This document shows, one piece after another, positions 21,255-33,674 of a DNA stretch of 64,000 nt. The translations under genes and the position numbers were made by a program. The stretch comes from Hydnum rufescens UP504 (Eukaryota; Basidiomycota; Agaricomycetes; Cantharellales; Hydnaceae), in assembly GCA_014904985.1 (NCBI GenBank), contig MU129035.1, forward strand, positions 62,001 to 126,000, written 5' to 3'. The first letter of the stretch is position 1; every line of letters starts with the position of its first letter. A model generated the notes under the pieces. The model worked only from the letters and a program-made list of their open reading frames with translations, had not been told where the DNA came from and made no database searches.

Positions 21255-24200
21255 CACCTAATGCACCCTCAAAAAGGTACCTCTTAGGTGGGTTCTGGTT
21301 GCATTGGCCTTTGACCTAAGAGGTGGTTTTTATATAGGCACATCTAGGCAGTGTCTAAAGGTGTTCAAAAGATGAAAATTTTCTAAGTCCCTATAATAGG
21401 CACACCTATCTGTGCCCGCCACAGGCACCACTCCCAGGCTTTTTAACTATTTGATAGGCATTCTGGGGTTGATTTAGGCATGCCTAAATCAGTTGTGTCT
21501 AATGATGTCTAGAGCTTAATTATTGACTTTGAATTGAAGAGGCTAGTAGTATTGTAACAGTGTAGATTCAAATTTCAGACCCCCATGCAATATTGATTGG
21601 TTATTAAGAAATTCTAGATCTAATTCAATTGGGTGAGTATGGTATATACGTGAATTCACTATAATACCATCCTAACCCCAAATTGAATAGATCTAGAATA
21701 TTTCTTGAATAACTCAATAAATATTGCATGGGTGTTCGGAATTTGAATCATACACTGTTACAATACTAACCATACAGATAGCAACAACCTTTCATAACAG
21801 ATTGGATCACTGAGTGAAGCCAGGGGAGGGGAGGATCCTGGTCTGTGACCAATGTCCAAAGTGCTTAGAATGGCCTGAATGTGGGCCTGAGCCTCAAATG
21901 GTTGCTGGTGTGGCCTACAAAAAATGGGAGTGATTGGAGCTCTGGAAGTGCCCAAGGTTGGAGGGGATGTCAGTGAAACTGAAATATTATGGAAACTCTC
22001 ACACTTGGAGTCATGATTGATTTGGGGAAGTTATAATGTATTTGGATGACCCAAGGGTGAATTTTCAGGGCCATCTGCATGGATGGAGACTCTGGGGGGG
22101 TGAATTGTTGTTTTGGGGGGGGCGTGGAGCAGTGCCTAAATGAGTCCAGTTAGGCTGATATTTGTATGTGATCCTATGATATGTGCTAGACTTAGTGGTA
22201 TATAATATCAGAGCCACCCCGCCTACATTTGATGTATTCCTTTTGACCTTCTCCCTCCCCCTGAATTTCAGGCACGTTACCAACTCCAATCATTCTATTT
22301 TTGGATATAGTCCAGGGGGGGTCCATACTACAAACTATTCCCCCCAGTTTAGGCCTGAGGCTGAGTGGCCTACATTCATGGTAAGGGTTTTGTTCCGTTT
22401 TTCCTGCCAAGGGATGATGCTAAGTAACCAAAAATGCTGATTTTGCACATATGTAGTTCATCATATGGCTACCCCATGTAATTTCAAGTTCCTATCCTGT
22501 CGGGGGGAGTAAATTAATTTCAATGTTCAAACTGTTTGGCCAAACTCATAGACCAGTGAGGGTATCTGAAATTTGATATGATTGCTAAGGAGCTTCTAAT
22601 CACGGCCAATTTTCAGAGGATACGAAGTGGTTTCTTTTTTGGGAAATTTCCGGTGGTTCTGTACGCCCTGTCCAGTCACTGCCTTAACCTGGAGATGGGA
22701 AATTTTTGGCACATAGTAATACACCATATGCCTTATGCTCCCTGTAAATTTTCAAGTCCCTCAGCTATTCTATGGGAGGAGAAATCATTTTCATATCCAA
22801 ACATTGTTTTCATATCTCATAACTACTGCATGGATTTGGCTGGAAATTTTTAATATGTTTTGCGACCAGATATTCTCTATCATGTCTCCAAATTCAGACC
22901 GATCCGCTCAGTGCTTAGATTCAGGAACTTCCCAGTGGTTCGAGCTGTTCTTCCTTGCCTCATTGTTGCAGGATGTACCATTGGCCTGGCCTGATTCCTA
23001 CTCCTTTATCAGGGTCCCCAGGGGTCCATCCATCATACCCATGCCACCTCCCCCTGGTCCTGGGCCCCATTGGGCTGGATGCTAAAATATTCTTTATGTA
23101 CTTCATTTAATTTCCGCATTTTGCGATTTTTTTAGATACGGATCACATGTATTAGTAATGGATACCATTTAGGAATAATTACATAATATTTTGTACTAAA
23201 ATCAGTCCCAAGTTACCTGCCTAAACCTGCTTAGACATGCTAACATGCTTAGACATGCCTAGACACCTAGACATGCCCAGACAAGTTAGACACCCTAGAC
23301 ATGCCTAGATTCCTTAGGCACACAATTAGACACCTCCTGGTGATGGTCAACCTGTTCTAATTTATCCACTAGTAGACACACTGCATACTAAGCCCTCATG
23401 GACACACAGGAAACTCTAATGAGATATAGCAAGCTCTAGACATGACTAGACACAGCTGATTTAGGCATGCCTAAATCAACTGCAGGGTCCATCAAGTCAT
23501 TGTAAAACCCCTGGAGCAGCACCTGACTATACACATCACTAGACATCACTGATTTAGGCATGTCTAAATCAACCCTGGATAGGCCTCTTCAATTCAAAGT
23601 CAATAATTAAGCTCTAGACATCATTAGACACAACTGATTTAGGCATGCTAAATCAACCCCAGAATGCCTATCAAATAGTTAAAAAGCCTGGGAGTGGTGC
23701 TGTGGTGGCAACCTAATCTGTGCCCACCACAGGCACCACTCCCAGGCTTTTTAACTATTTGATAGCCATTCTGGGTTGATTTAGGCATGCCTAAATCAGT
23801 TGTGTCTAATGATGTCTAGAGCTTAATTATTGACTTTGAATTGAAGAGGCCTATCCAGGGTTGATTTAGACATGCCTAAATCAGTGATGTCTAGTGATGT
23901 GTAGAGTCAGGTGCTGCTCCAGGGGTTTTACAATGACTTGATGGACACCCTGCAGTTGATTTAGGCATGCCTAAATCAGCTGTGTCTAGTCATGTCTAGA
24001 GCTTGCTATATCTCATTAGAGTTCTGGTGGTGTCCATGAGGGCTTAGTATGCAGTGTGTCTACTAGTGGATAAATTAGAACAGGTTGACCATCACCAGGA
24101 GGTGTCTAATTGTGTGCCTAAGCAGTCTAGCATGTCTAGGGTGTCTAAGCTTGTCTGGCATGTCTAGTGTCTAGGCATGTCTAGCATGTCTAGCATGTCT

Positions 24201-27200
24201 AGCAGGTTAGGCAGGTAACTTGGGACTGAGTTTAGTACAAATATTATGTAATTATTCCTAAATGGTATCCAGTTACATAATACATGTATCCTATCTTAAA
24301 AAAATGCCAAAATGCGGAAATTAAATGAAGTACATCCAAAGAATATTTAGGCATCCAGCCCAATGGGGGCCCAGGACCAGGGGGAGGTGCCTGGGATGGA
24401 TGGATGGACCCCTGGGGACCCTGATAAAGTGAAAAAATCAGGCCCAGGGCCAATGGTTAATCCCTGAAACAATGAGGGCAGGAAGAACAGCTCTGGAACC
24501 ACCGGAAGTTGCCGGAATCTAAGCACTGAGCGGATCGGTCTGAAATTTGGCACATGACTAGAGAATATCTGGTCGCAAACCATATTAAAATTTCAGCCAA
24601 ATCCATGCAGTAGTTATTGAGATATGAGGCAAACAAGTTTGGATATTGAAATTGATTTTCTCCTCCCATAGAATAGCTGGGGACTTGAAAATTTACAGGG
24701 GCATAAGCATATGGTGTATTAATTATGTGCCAAAATATATCCCAATCCATCCAGGTTAAGGCAGTAAAGGACAGGGGGTACCAGAACCCGGAAATTTCCA
24801 AAAAAGAACCACTGTTCATATCACTCTGAAAATTGGCACGTGATTAGACTCCTTAGGCAAAAATCATATACAAAATTCAGCCATACCATCCACTGGTTAT
24901 GGAGTTATGGGCCAAACAAGTTTGAACATTGAAAATTAATTTACTCCCCCTACAGACAGGATATGAAACTTGAAATTTACATGGGGTATGGCCATATGAT
25001 GAACTACATATGTGCCAAAAATCAGCTTTTTTTGTTTACTTTTAGGCATGCCACTCCCTTGGCAGGAAAAATGGGAACAAAACCCTACCATGAATGTGAG
25101 CCACTCCACCTCAGGCCTAAACTGGGTGGAATAAGCTTTGATTAGTATGACCCTGACTATATCCAAAAATAGAATGAATTGGATGTGTGGAAGTGCCTGA
25201 AATTGAGGGGGAGGGGGAGGAAGGTCAAAAGGGAATTACATCAAATGTAGAGCTGGGGTGGCTCTGATATTATACCACTAGTCTAGCACATATATAGGGA
25301 GTACACATACCAAATATCAGCCTAACTGGACTCCATTTAGGCACTGCTCCACAGCCCTCCCCCCAAAACAACAATTTCCCCCCAGAGTCTTCCATCCATG
25401 CAATGGCCCTGAAAATTCACCCTTGGGTCATCCAAATACATTTATAACATCCCCCAAAATTTCAGATTCATGACTCCAGTGTGAGAGTTTCCATAATATT
25501 TTCAAGTTTCACTGACATACCCCTCCAATTGGGGCACTTCCAGAGCTCCAATCACTCCCATTTTTTGTAGGCCACACCCGGCCACCATTTGAGGCTCAGG
25601 CCCAAAATTTCAGCCCATTCTAAGCACTTTTGACATTGGTCACATGACCAAGATCCTCCCCTCCCCCTGCTTCACTCAGTGATCCAATCTGTATGAAAGT
25701 TGTTGCTATCTGTAGTAGTAGTATGTAACAGTGTATGATTCAAATTTCAGAACATCCCATGCAATATTGATTGAGTTATTCAAGAAATATTCTAGATCTA
25801 TTCAATTTGGGGGTTAGAGGTATGGTATATAGTGAAATTTCACTAATACCATACCTCTAACCCCCAAATTGAATAGATCTAGAATATTTCTTGAATAACT
25901 CAATCAATATTGCATGGGATGTTCTGAAATTTGAATCATACACTGTTACATACTACTACTACAGATAGCAACAACTTTCATACAGATTGGATCACTGAGT
26001 GAAGCAGGGGGAGGGGAGGATCTTGGTCATGTGACCAATGTCAAAAGTGCTTAGAATGGGCTGAAATTTTGGGCCTGAGCCTCAAATGGTGGCCGGGTGT
26101 GGCCTACAAAAAATGGGAGTGATTGGAGCTCTGGAAGTGCCCCAATTGGAGGGGGTATGTCAGTGAAACTTGAAAATATTATGGAAACTCTCACACTGGA
26201 GTGATGAATCTGAAATTTTGGGGGATGTTATAAATGTATTTGGATGACCAAGGGTGAATTTTCAGGGCCATTGCATGGATGGAAGACTCTGGGGGGAAAT
26301 TGTTGTTTTGGGGGGAGGGCTGTGGAGCAGTGCCTAAATGGAGTCCAGTTAGGCTGATATTTGGTATGTGTACTCCCTATATATGTGCTAGACTAGTGGT
26401 ATAATATCAGAGCCACCCCAGCTCTACATTTGATGTAATTCCCTTTTGACCTTCCTCCCCCTCCCCCTCAATTTCAGGCACTTCCACACATCCAATTCAT
26501 TCTATTTTTGGATATAGTCAGGGTCATACTAATCAAAGCTTATTCCACCCAGTTTAGGCCTGAGGTGGAGTGGCTCACATTCATGGTAGGGTTTTGTTCC
26601 CATTTTTCCTGCCAAGGGAGTGGCATGCCTAAAAGTAAACAAAAAAGCTGATTTTTGGCACATATGTAGTTCATCATATGGCCATACCCCATGTAAAATT
26701 TCAAGTTCATATCCTGTCTGTAGGGGGAGTAAATTAATTTTCAATGTTCAAACTTGTTTGGCCCATAACTCCATAACTAGTGGATGGGTATGGCTGAAAT
26801 TTTGATATGATTTTGCCTAAGAGCTTCTAATCACGTGCCAATTTTCAGAGCGATCTGCACAGTGGTTCTTTTTTGGAAATTTCCGTGGTTCTGGTACCCC
26901 TGTCCAGTTCACTGCCTTAACCTGGATGGATTGGGATAATTTTTGGACATAATTAGTACACTATATGTATTTATGCTCCCTGTAATTTTCAAGTCCCCAG
27001 CTATTCTATGGGAGGAGAAATCAATTTTCAATATCCAAACTGTTTGCCTCATATCTCAAAACTACTGCATGGATTGGCTGAAATTTTAATATGGTTTTCG
27101 CCCAGATATTTTCTCTAGTCATGTGCCAAATTTCAGACCGATCCGCTCAGTGGCTTAGATTCAGGCAACTCCAGTGTTCCAGAGCTGTTCTTCCTGCCCT

Positions 27201-30200
27201 CATTGTTTCAGGAGATTAACCATTGGCCCTGGGCCTGATTTTTCACTTTATCAGGGCCCCAGGGGTCCATCCATCCATCCCATGCACTCCCCCTGGTCGG
27301 CCCCTATTGGCTGGGTGCCTAAATATTCTTTGGATGTACTTCATTTAATTTCCGCATTTTGGCATTTTTTTTAAGATAGGATACCTGTATTATGTACTGG
27401 AATACATTTAGGAATAATTACTATAATTCGTATACAAAAAATAAAAAATCAAGTCCAAACTGTTACCTGTTAATGCTGACATGCTAGAATTGCAGCATGC
27501 CTAGACACCTAGATCATGCCCAATCAACTTGGACACCCCTAGACCTGCAGACTTCTTAGACACCATTAGACACCTGCCTTGTGATGGTCAACCTGTTCTA
27601 ATTTATCACTAAGTAGACAACGCATACTAAAGCCCTCTGGANNNNNNNNNNNNNNNNNNNNNNNNNTGGATTGGCTGAAATTTTAATATGGTTTGCGACC
27701 AGATATTTCTCTAGTCATGTGCCAAATTTCAGACCGATCCGCTCAGTGCTTAGATTCAGGCAACTTCCAGTGGTTCCAGAGCTGTTCTTCCTGCCCTCAT
27801 TGTTTCAGGGATAACCATTGGCCCTGGGCCTGATTTTTTCACTTTATCAGGGTCCCCAGGGGTCCATCCATCCATCCATGCACTCCCCCTGGTCCTGGGC
27901 CCTATTGGGCTGGATGCCTAAATATTCTTTGGATGTACTTCATTTAATTTCCGCATTTTGGCATTTTTTAAGATAGGATACATGTATTATGTAACTGGAT
28001 ACCATTTAGGAATAATTACATAATATTTGTACTAAAATCAGTCCCAAGTTACCTGCCTAAACCTGCTGACATGCTAGACATGCTTAGACATGCCTAGACA
28101 CCTAGACATGCCCAGACAAGCTTAGACACCCTAGACATGCCTAGACTTCCTTAGCCACACAATTAGACACCTCCTGGTGATGGTCAACCTGTTCTAATTT
28201 ATCCACTAGTAGACACACTGCATACTAAGCCCTCATGGACACACCAGGAAACTCTAATGAGATATAGCAAGCTCTAGACATGACTAGACACAGCTGATTT
28301 AGGCATGCCTAAATCAACTGCAGGGGTCCATCAAGTCATTGTAAAACCCCTGGAGCAGCACCTGACTATACACATCACTAGACATCACTGATTTAGGCAT
28401 GTCTAAATCAACCCTGGATAAGGCTCTACTACAGATAGCAACAACTTTCATACAGATTGGATCACTGAGTGAAGCAGGGGGAGGGGAGGATCTTGGTCAT
28501 GTGACCAATGTCAAAAAGTGCTTAGAATGGGCTGAAATTTTGGGCCTGAGCCTCAAATGGTGGCTGGTGTGGCCTACAAAAATGGGAGTGATTGGAGCTC
28601 TGGAAGTGCCCCAATTGGAGGGGGTATGTCAGTGAAACTTGAAAATATTATGGAAACTCTCACACTGGAGTCATGAATCTGAAATTTTGGGGATGTTATA
28701 AATGTATTTGGATGACCCAAGGGTGAATTTTCAGGGCCATTGCATGGATGGAAGACTCTGGGGGGGAAATTGTTGTTTTGGGGGGAGGGCTGTGGAGCAG
28801 TGCCTAAATGGAGTCCAGTTAGGCTGATATTTGGTATGTGTACTCCCTATATATGTGCTAGACTAGTGGTATAATATCAGAGCCACCCCAGCTCTACATT
28901 TGATGTAATTCCCTTTTGACCTTCCTCCCCCTCCCCCTCAATTTCAGGCACTTCCACACATCCAATTCATTCTATTTTTGGATATAGTCAGGGTCATACT
29001 AATCAAAGCTTATTCCACCCAGTTTAGGCCTGAGGTGGAGTGGCTCACATTCATGGTAGGGTTTTGTTCCCATTTTTCCTGCCAAGGGAGTGGCATGCCT
29101 AAAAGTAAACAAAAAAGCTGATTTTTGGCACATATGTAGTTCATCATATGGCCATACCCCATGTAAAATTTCAAGTTCATATCCTGTCTGTAGGGGGAGT
29201 AAATTAATTTTCAATGTTCAAACTTGTTTGGCCCATAACTCCATAACTAGTGGATGGGTATGGCTGAAATTTTGATATGATTTTTGCCTAAGGAGCTTCT
29301 AATCACGTGCCAATTTTCAGAGCGATCTGCACAGTGGTTCTTTTTCGGAAATTTCCGGTGGTTCTGGTACCCCCTGTCCAGTTCACTGCCTTAACCTGGA
29401 TGGATTGGGATAATTTTTGGCACATAATTAGTACACTATATGTTATGCTCCCTGTAAATTTTCAAGTCCCCAGCTATTCTATGGGAGGAGAAAATCAATT
29501 TTCAATATCCAAACTTGTTTGCCTCATATCTCAATAACTAATGCATGGATTTGGCTGAAATTTTAATATGGTTTGCGACCAGATAGTCTCTAGTCATGTG
29601 CCAAATTTCAGACCGATCCGCTCAGCGCTTAGATTCAGGCAACTTCCAGTGGTTCCAGAGCTGTTCTTCCTGCCCTCATTGTTTCAGGGATTAACCATTG
29701 GCCCTGGGCCTAATTTTTTCACTTTATCAGGGTCCCCAGGGGTCCATCCATCCATCCCAGGCACCTCCCCCTGGTCCTGGGCCCCATTGGGCTGGATGCC
29801 TAAATATTCTTTGGATGTACTTCATTTAATTTCCGCATTTTGGCATTTTTTTAAGATAGGATACATGTATTATGTAACTGGATACCATTTAGGAATAATT
29901 ACATAATATTTGTACTAAACTCAGTCCCAAGTTACCTGCCTAACCTGCTTAGACATGCCTAGACATGCTTAGACATGCCTAGACACCTAGACATGCCCAG
30001 ACAAGCTTAGACACCCCTAGACATGCTAGACTTGCTTAGGCACACAATTAGACACCTCCTGGTGATGGTCAACCTGTTCTAATTTATCCACTAGTAGACA
30101 CACTGCATACTAAGCCCTCATGGACACACCAGGAAACTCTAATGAGATATAGCAAGCTCTAGACATGACTAGACACAGCTGATTTAGGCATGCCTAAATC

Positions 30201-30596
30201 AACTGCAGGGTGTCCATCAAGTCATTGTAAAACCCCTGGAGCAGCACCTGACTATACACATCACTAGACATCACTGATTTAGGCATGTCTAAATCAACCC
30301 TGGATAGGCCTCTTCAATTCAAAGTCAATAATTAAGCTCTAGACATCATTAGACACAACTGATTTAGGCATGCCTAAATCAACCCCAGAATGCCTATCAA
30401 ATAGTTAAAAAGCCTGGGAGTGGTGCCTGTGGTGGGCACAGATAGGTGTGCCTATTATAGGGACTTAGAAAATTTTCATCTTTTGAACACCTTTAGACAC
30501 TGCCTAGATGTGCCTATATAAAAACCACCTCTTAGGTCAAAGGCCAATGCAACCAGAACCCACCTAAGAGGTACCTTTTTGAGGGTGCATTAGGTG
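21255..30596. mobile_element. Foldback element FB2 with 8-bp target duplication
   Basis: Termini CACCTAATGCACCCTC (21255) and GAGGGTGCATTAGGTG (to 30596) match FB1. The target duplication GGAAATTC is perfect (21247-21254 and 30597-30604), and the host gag frame is continuous across the empty site. The interior is the same arm sequence as FB1, folded several times: palindrome centres near 21650, 23715 and 25840, plus partial repeats of the right arm at 27667 and 28425. Sections 21540-23200 and 26850-27640 have frequent single-base deletions relative to their copies at 24240-25840 and 28425-29900. No gene is present; open frames here are repeat shadows. The multiple centres and the gap suggest assembly error on top of true nesting. 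Confidence 0.8.
27642..27666. other. Assembly gap (25 N) inside FB2
   Basis: The sequence after the gap repeats what precedes it (27066-27640), so the gap joins two copies or two haplotypes of the same arm. Confidence 1.
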
Positions 30597-31210
30597 GGAA
30601 ATTCATCAAAGCCAGTGGATTTATTCATGGCATTTACAAGTGATGAGAGCAATATCAATGACACTGATGATGAGCATATTGAGCTACATGTTGCAAACAA
30701 ACTTTCATCCCTGAGTTCATGAAGTTGTGGGTGCAGTTTATTCATCACTACCAACCTTATCATGCTGGTTTCATGGCATAGTATCACTTTCCCCTGGAGA
30801 TTTGATTCTCAAGGTAAGTGGATGATCTCCCTTGTAGACACCCATGAACTTCACTGGGCAACCGAATTGCAACTCCCTCACAAATCAGTGGGCCTGTGAA
30901 GTTGTCATGAGCATCAGTCTCATCATTACTAATCTTTCCTCAAATTTTTGTGGTGCAGCACCCCATTTCTTCCCCCACATTTGAACATTTGAAGGTAAGG
31001 GGGCACCTCCTTTTGAGAGGATCACCAACTTCACCAGGTGACCAGATCATTCCTTACTTGCAAACTGGTGGGCCTGTGAAGTTGACATGCCTCTGCTTCA
31101 ATTGGATTATCTGACTGCTGTCTGTCTGTCTGCTGTAAGACCTTGGATCATCTTCATGCAACCTGACAATAGTTTAGTGCCCAGACTTACCTGGGGGTTT
31201 CTCAAGAAGT
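30597..31210 (+). other. Copia-2 gag end, then degenerate direct repeats
   Basis: Bases 30597-30718 continue the copia-2 gag (acidic, TSDESNINDTDDEH) to a stop. After that, two diverged copies of a roughly 100-bp unit at about 30812-30905 and 30985-31085 share AAGGTAAG, AACTTCACC/ACTTCACTGG and GGTGGGCCTGTGAAGTTG. They may be the 5' sub-terminal repeats of the following KDZ-type element. No gene is seen. Confidence 0.5.
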
Positions 31211-33217
31211 GTGTTCTTTTTTGTGTGGTCTAATCTTATGATGAGCCAATATCATATGTTTTTTACTCAGAATTCAGAGCACAAATGTATGGCAACTGAC
31301 TGGTTGGTGCAAGATGCAGTGGCCCTACTGTCTATGGCCACAGGAGGAAGTCTCCAGTTCCAATCACCTAGGGTTAGCCCCAAACTGGATGCTTGTACTT
31401 CATCCTGCACTTGTGGGGGACACACTATGGAGTTTACCCTGGTGGACCCATCACACACTACCTCACACATATCCCTGGGACCAGGTATCCTGGAGGATGA
31501 TCAGGGCTTATGTTTAGAAGCTGATGCACTGGATGATGGTCCCTTGCTCATGGAGGAGGCTGCTTGTTTCCCTTTACTGGAGTCATTAAGGCCAGTCTAT
31601 GTCAATGCCCTCTTATGCCCCAAGAATCTCTTGCTAATATCATTCGTGGGCACCCTTTAGTGATTTGTGGTTTGTTCCACCACCGTGCAGTGATAAAAGC
31701 CCATTGCTTGGCCTGGTGGAGGAATCCCATGCATCCATCCCAGCCACTGACTGTGGCAATCCTTCCATGCTCTCTGATTGCACAGAGCACAAAAAGCTGA
31801 GGTCCCAGTGGGCTGCTAAAAAGTACCAACAGAGGCCTGAAGTCATGGCCAAGGATAAAGCATGATTGCAAGCACACCAAGGGCAGCAAGTCAAAGGGAA
31901 TGCCATTGTAGTACCTGTGCCCTCATGGGTTCAGGACTTAGGGCCATCACAGTGAGGTCTCACTGGGTCTACAAAGCCAACTAAATGTGTGGAGGATGCA
32001 CTTTTAAAAATCCAAATTCTCAGCCACTTTGGCATCTCTACAGCTGGTAGAGTATGAGTAAGTCTTCTGGCATTCAAGGGAATACTTTGAATCTAATACA
32101 TCTCCCTTCAGCTCCTCTCTTCACTTCCCAATGTTTATTGTGGACAAACAGGGCCACTTGTTTGCTGTTTGACCTTTTGTAAGTGCAGCCATGGGTGCAG
32201 AGTGGATGGAGGGGCTTGTACAAATAATTGACTGCTTTATTTCACAAACAAACATTCAGGAAGGGCCCCATGCCCATGGCTGCTATTGGAGTTGTAACTT
32301 TGGATTTAACCATGCTAATGGAAACAATGATGCCATGAGTTAATAATCTCCTGCAGATGTATCCAGCCTCTAAGGATTTGCATTGCCCCCTACAGAGGCC
32401 CTTTATGACCAAATTCTATGAAAGTCACCAAGGCCCCATGGAAAAATTATTAAGTGCGAAGGAATGGGTGCTCATTGAGTTCATAAGATAGGTTCATATA
32501 GTGCAATCCAGAGTCTGATGGCATTCTACATCCTAGGTCTATCCTGACAAACATGATGGACACATATTTTCCAGCCATCACAAAGAAATACTGCTGTTGT
32601 GATGAGTATTGGCGAGATTGCACTGATGGAGTGGTCAAGGCAATCTCATCACTTTTCTTCCTCATGTCCATCAATGCCTCTCTGTCTGAGTGTGTGAAGA
32701 CATTGCCCCACCATGACAGGAAGAACATTGCTGTAGGAATTTGTGCCCTGTTTGTATTTGGTGAGTAGGCAGGAAGATGTATGAATGCAGTGGACTGAAT
32801 TCAGCATTTCCAGGTTTTTTCAACAACATGGAAGATGCATGGCTCATGAATTTGGAAGCCAACATCATGGTCCAACTTCCTACTGGGGTATTCTTCCTTT
32901 TCCCCTCAGCGCTGATTACACACTGGAATGTGGACAAAAAGGAGTTCTATTCCAGTGAATACCCCCTGTGATTCATCATGACTCCTAAAGGACAGTGTCC
33001 CAATGGCTTAAATGAACAGCCACTGCACAAAATGGACAGTGGCAGGGGCATCATGTTTTTCACCCCTGGCCAGATGTTTTCACCCTTGTACACTGGTGGC
33101 TTTGACTCAATAGACATGGCCCAAGGTGCCCAGCACATGGGAACCAGTGTCAAATGGTTGGATGTTGGACAGGACCTGGAAACCTGTTTCCCCTATGTGA
33201 ATCAGAGCAGGCCATAA
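31211..33217 (+). pseudogene. TET/JBP-like 2OG-Fe(II) dioxygenase relic
   Basis: Enzymes of this fold use Fe(II) and 2-oxoglutarate; TET/JBP members oxidise 5-methylcytosine or thymine in DNA. The N-terminal part (31267-31900) is degenerate, with a basic stretch (KKLRSQWAAKKYQQRPE, 31788). Next come MFIVDKQGHLFAV (about 32132) and HGCYWSCNFGFNHANG (about 32275). The catalytic part is best preserved: PHHDRKNIAVGICALFVFG gives a His-x-Asp pair (32709-32717). A perfect intron (GTGAGT 32761 to CCAG 32813, 53 bp) restores the frame into FFNNMEDAWLMNLEANI and LPTGVFFLFPSALITHWNVD, whose His (32921) fits the distal iron ligand. The same frame passes one TGA (32969, expected Arg) into KGQCPNGLNEQPL and GRGIMFFTPGQMF, ending at TAA-like stop 33215. 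The assignment to TET/JBP rather than another dioxygenase branch rests on remembered family pattern. The neighbour is KDZ relic 2 on the same strand. Confidence 0.6.
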
Positions 33218-33505
33218 GGCTTGTGCAGGAGATTCTTGCAGTCCTTCTGGGTAGGGATGGCCAGATGAGTGTGATGAAGGGATTAGGAGGCAGTGGGAGT
33301 AGTGGTTTTATTTTCTTTGACATCTTGGCCTTTTCAAGGTTAGCCTGCAGTGTGTGATATGCCCATATCATCTTTTAGTTTTCTCATGTGTTCCCTTCTT
33401 TCCTACCCACAAGACCTGTGGCCAATCTACAGCAATCTCCACAGAAATCTCCATTCAAACTGCTGGCTGGCAACACTTCTCTGTTGCTCCCCTGTGCATT
33501 GATTG

Positions 33506-33510
33506 CCAGA
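33506..33510. repeat. Target duplication CCAGA of copia-3 (left)
   Basis: CCAGA here and at 38707-38711 flank the two LTRs exactly, showing that copia-3 is a complete single insertion. Confidence 0.9.
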
Positions 33511-33665
33511 TATTGAGGCTATGGCAGGAGTGGACCTGGGAGCTATCCCAGCAAGCAGATTTAAGGATGGATTTATTAGATGGTCGAAACTGTAACACAT
33601 GGAACAAGCCAGTATATTAAGTAATTAGTAATGAATGAATGGGGTGCAGGTTGGTTCCCTCAACA
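33511..33665 (-). repeat. 3' LTR of copia-3
   Basis: On the minus strand it starts TGTTGAGGGAACC and ends CCTCAATA. It differs from the 5' LTR by scattered substitutions, many of them transitions. Confidence 0.9.
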
Positions 33666-33674
33666 CTCCCCCTC
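33666..33674 (-). promoter_or_regulatory. Polypurine tract of copia-3
   Basis: GAGGGGGAG on the minus strand lies directly before TGTTGAGG of the 3' LTR, the position for plus-strand DNA priming. Confidence 0.8.

Noticed and set aside
26529..29906. Duplicate frames of 60-112 codons in FB2
   Set aside because: Exact repeats of arm sequence in both strands; shadows of the palindrome.
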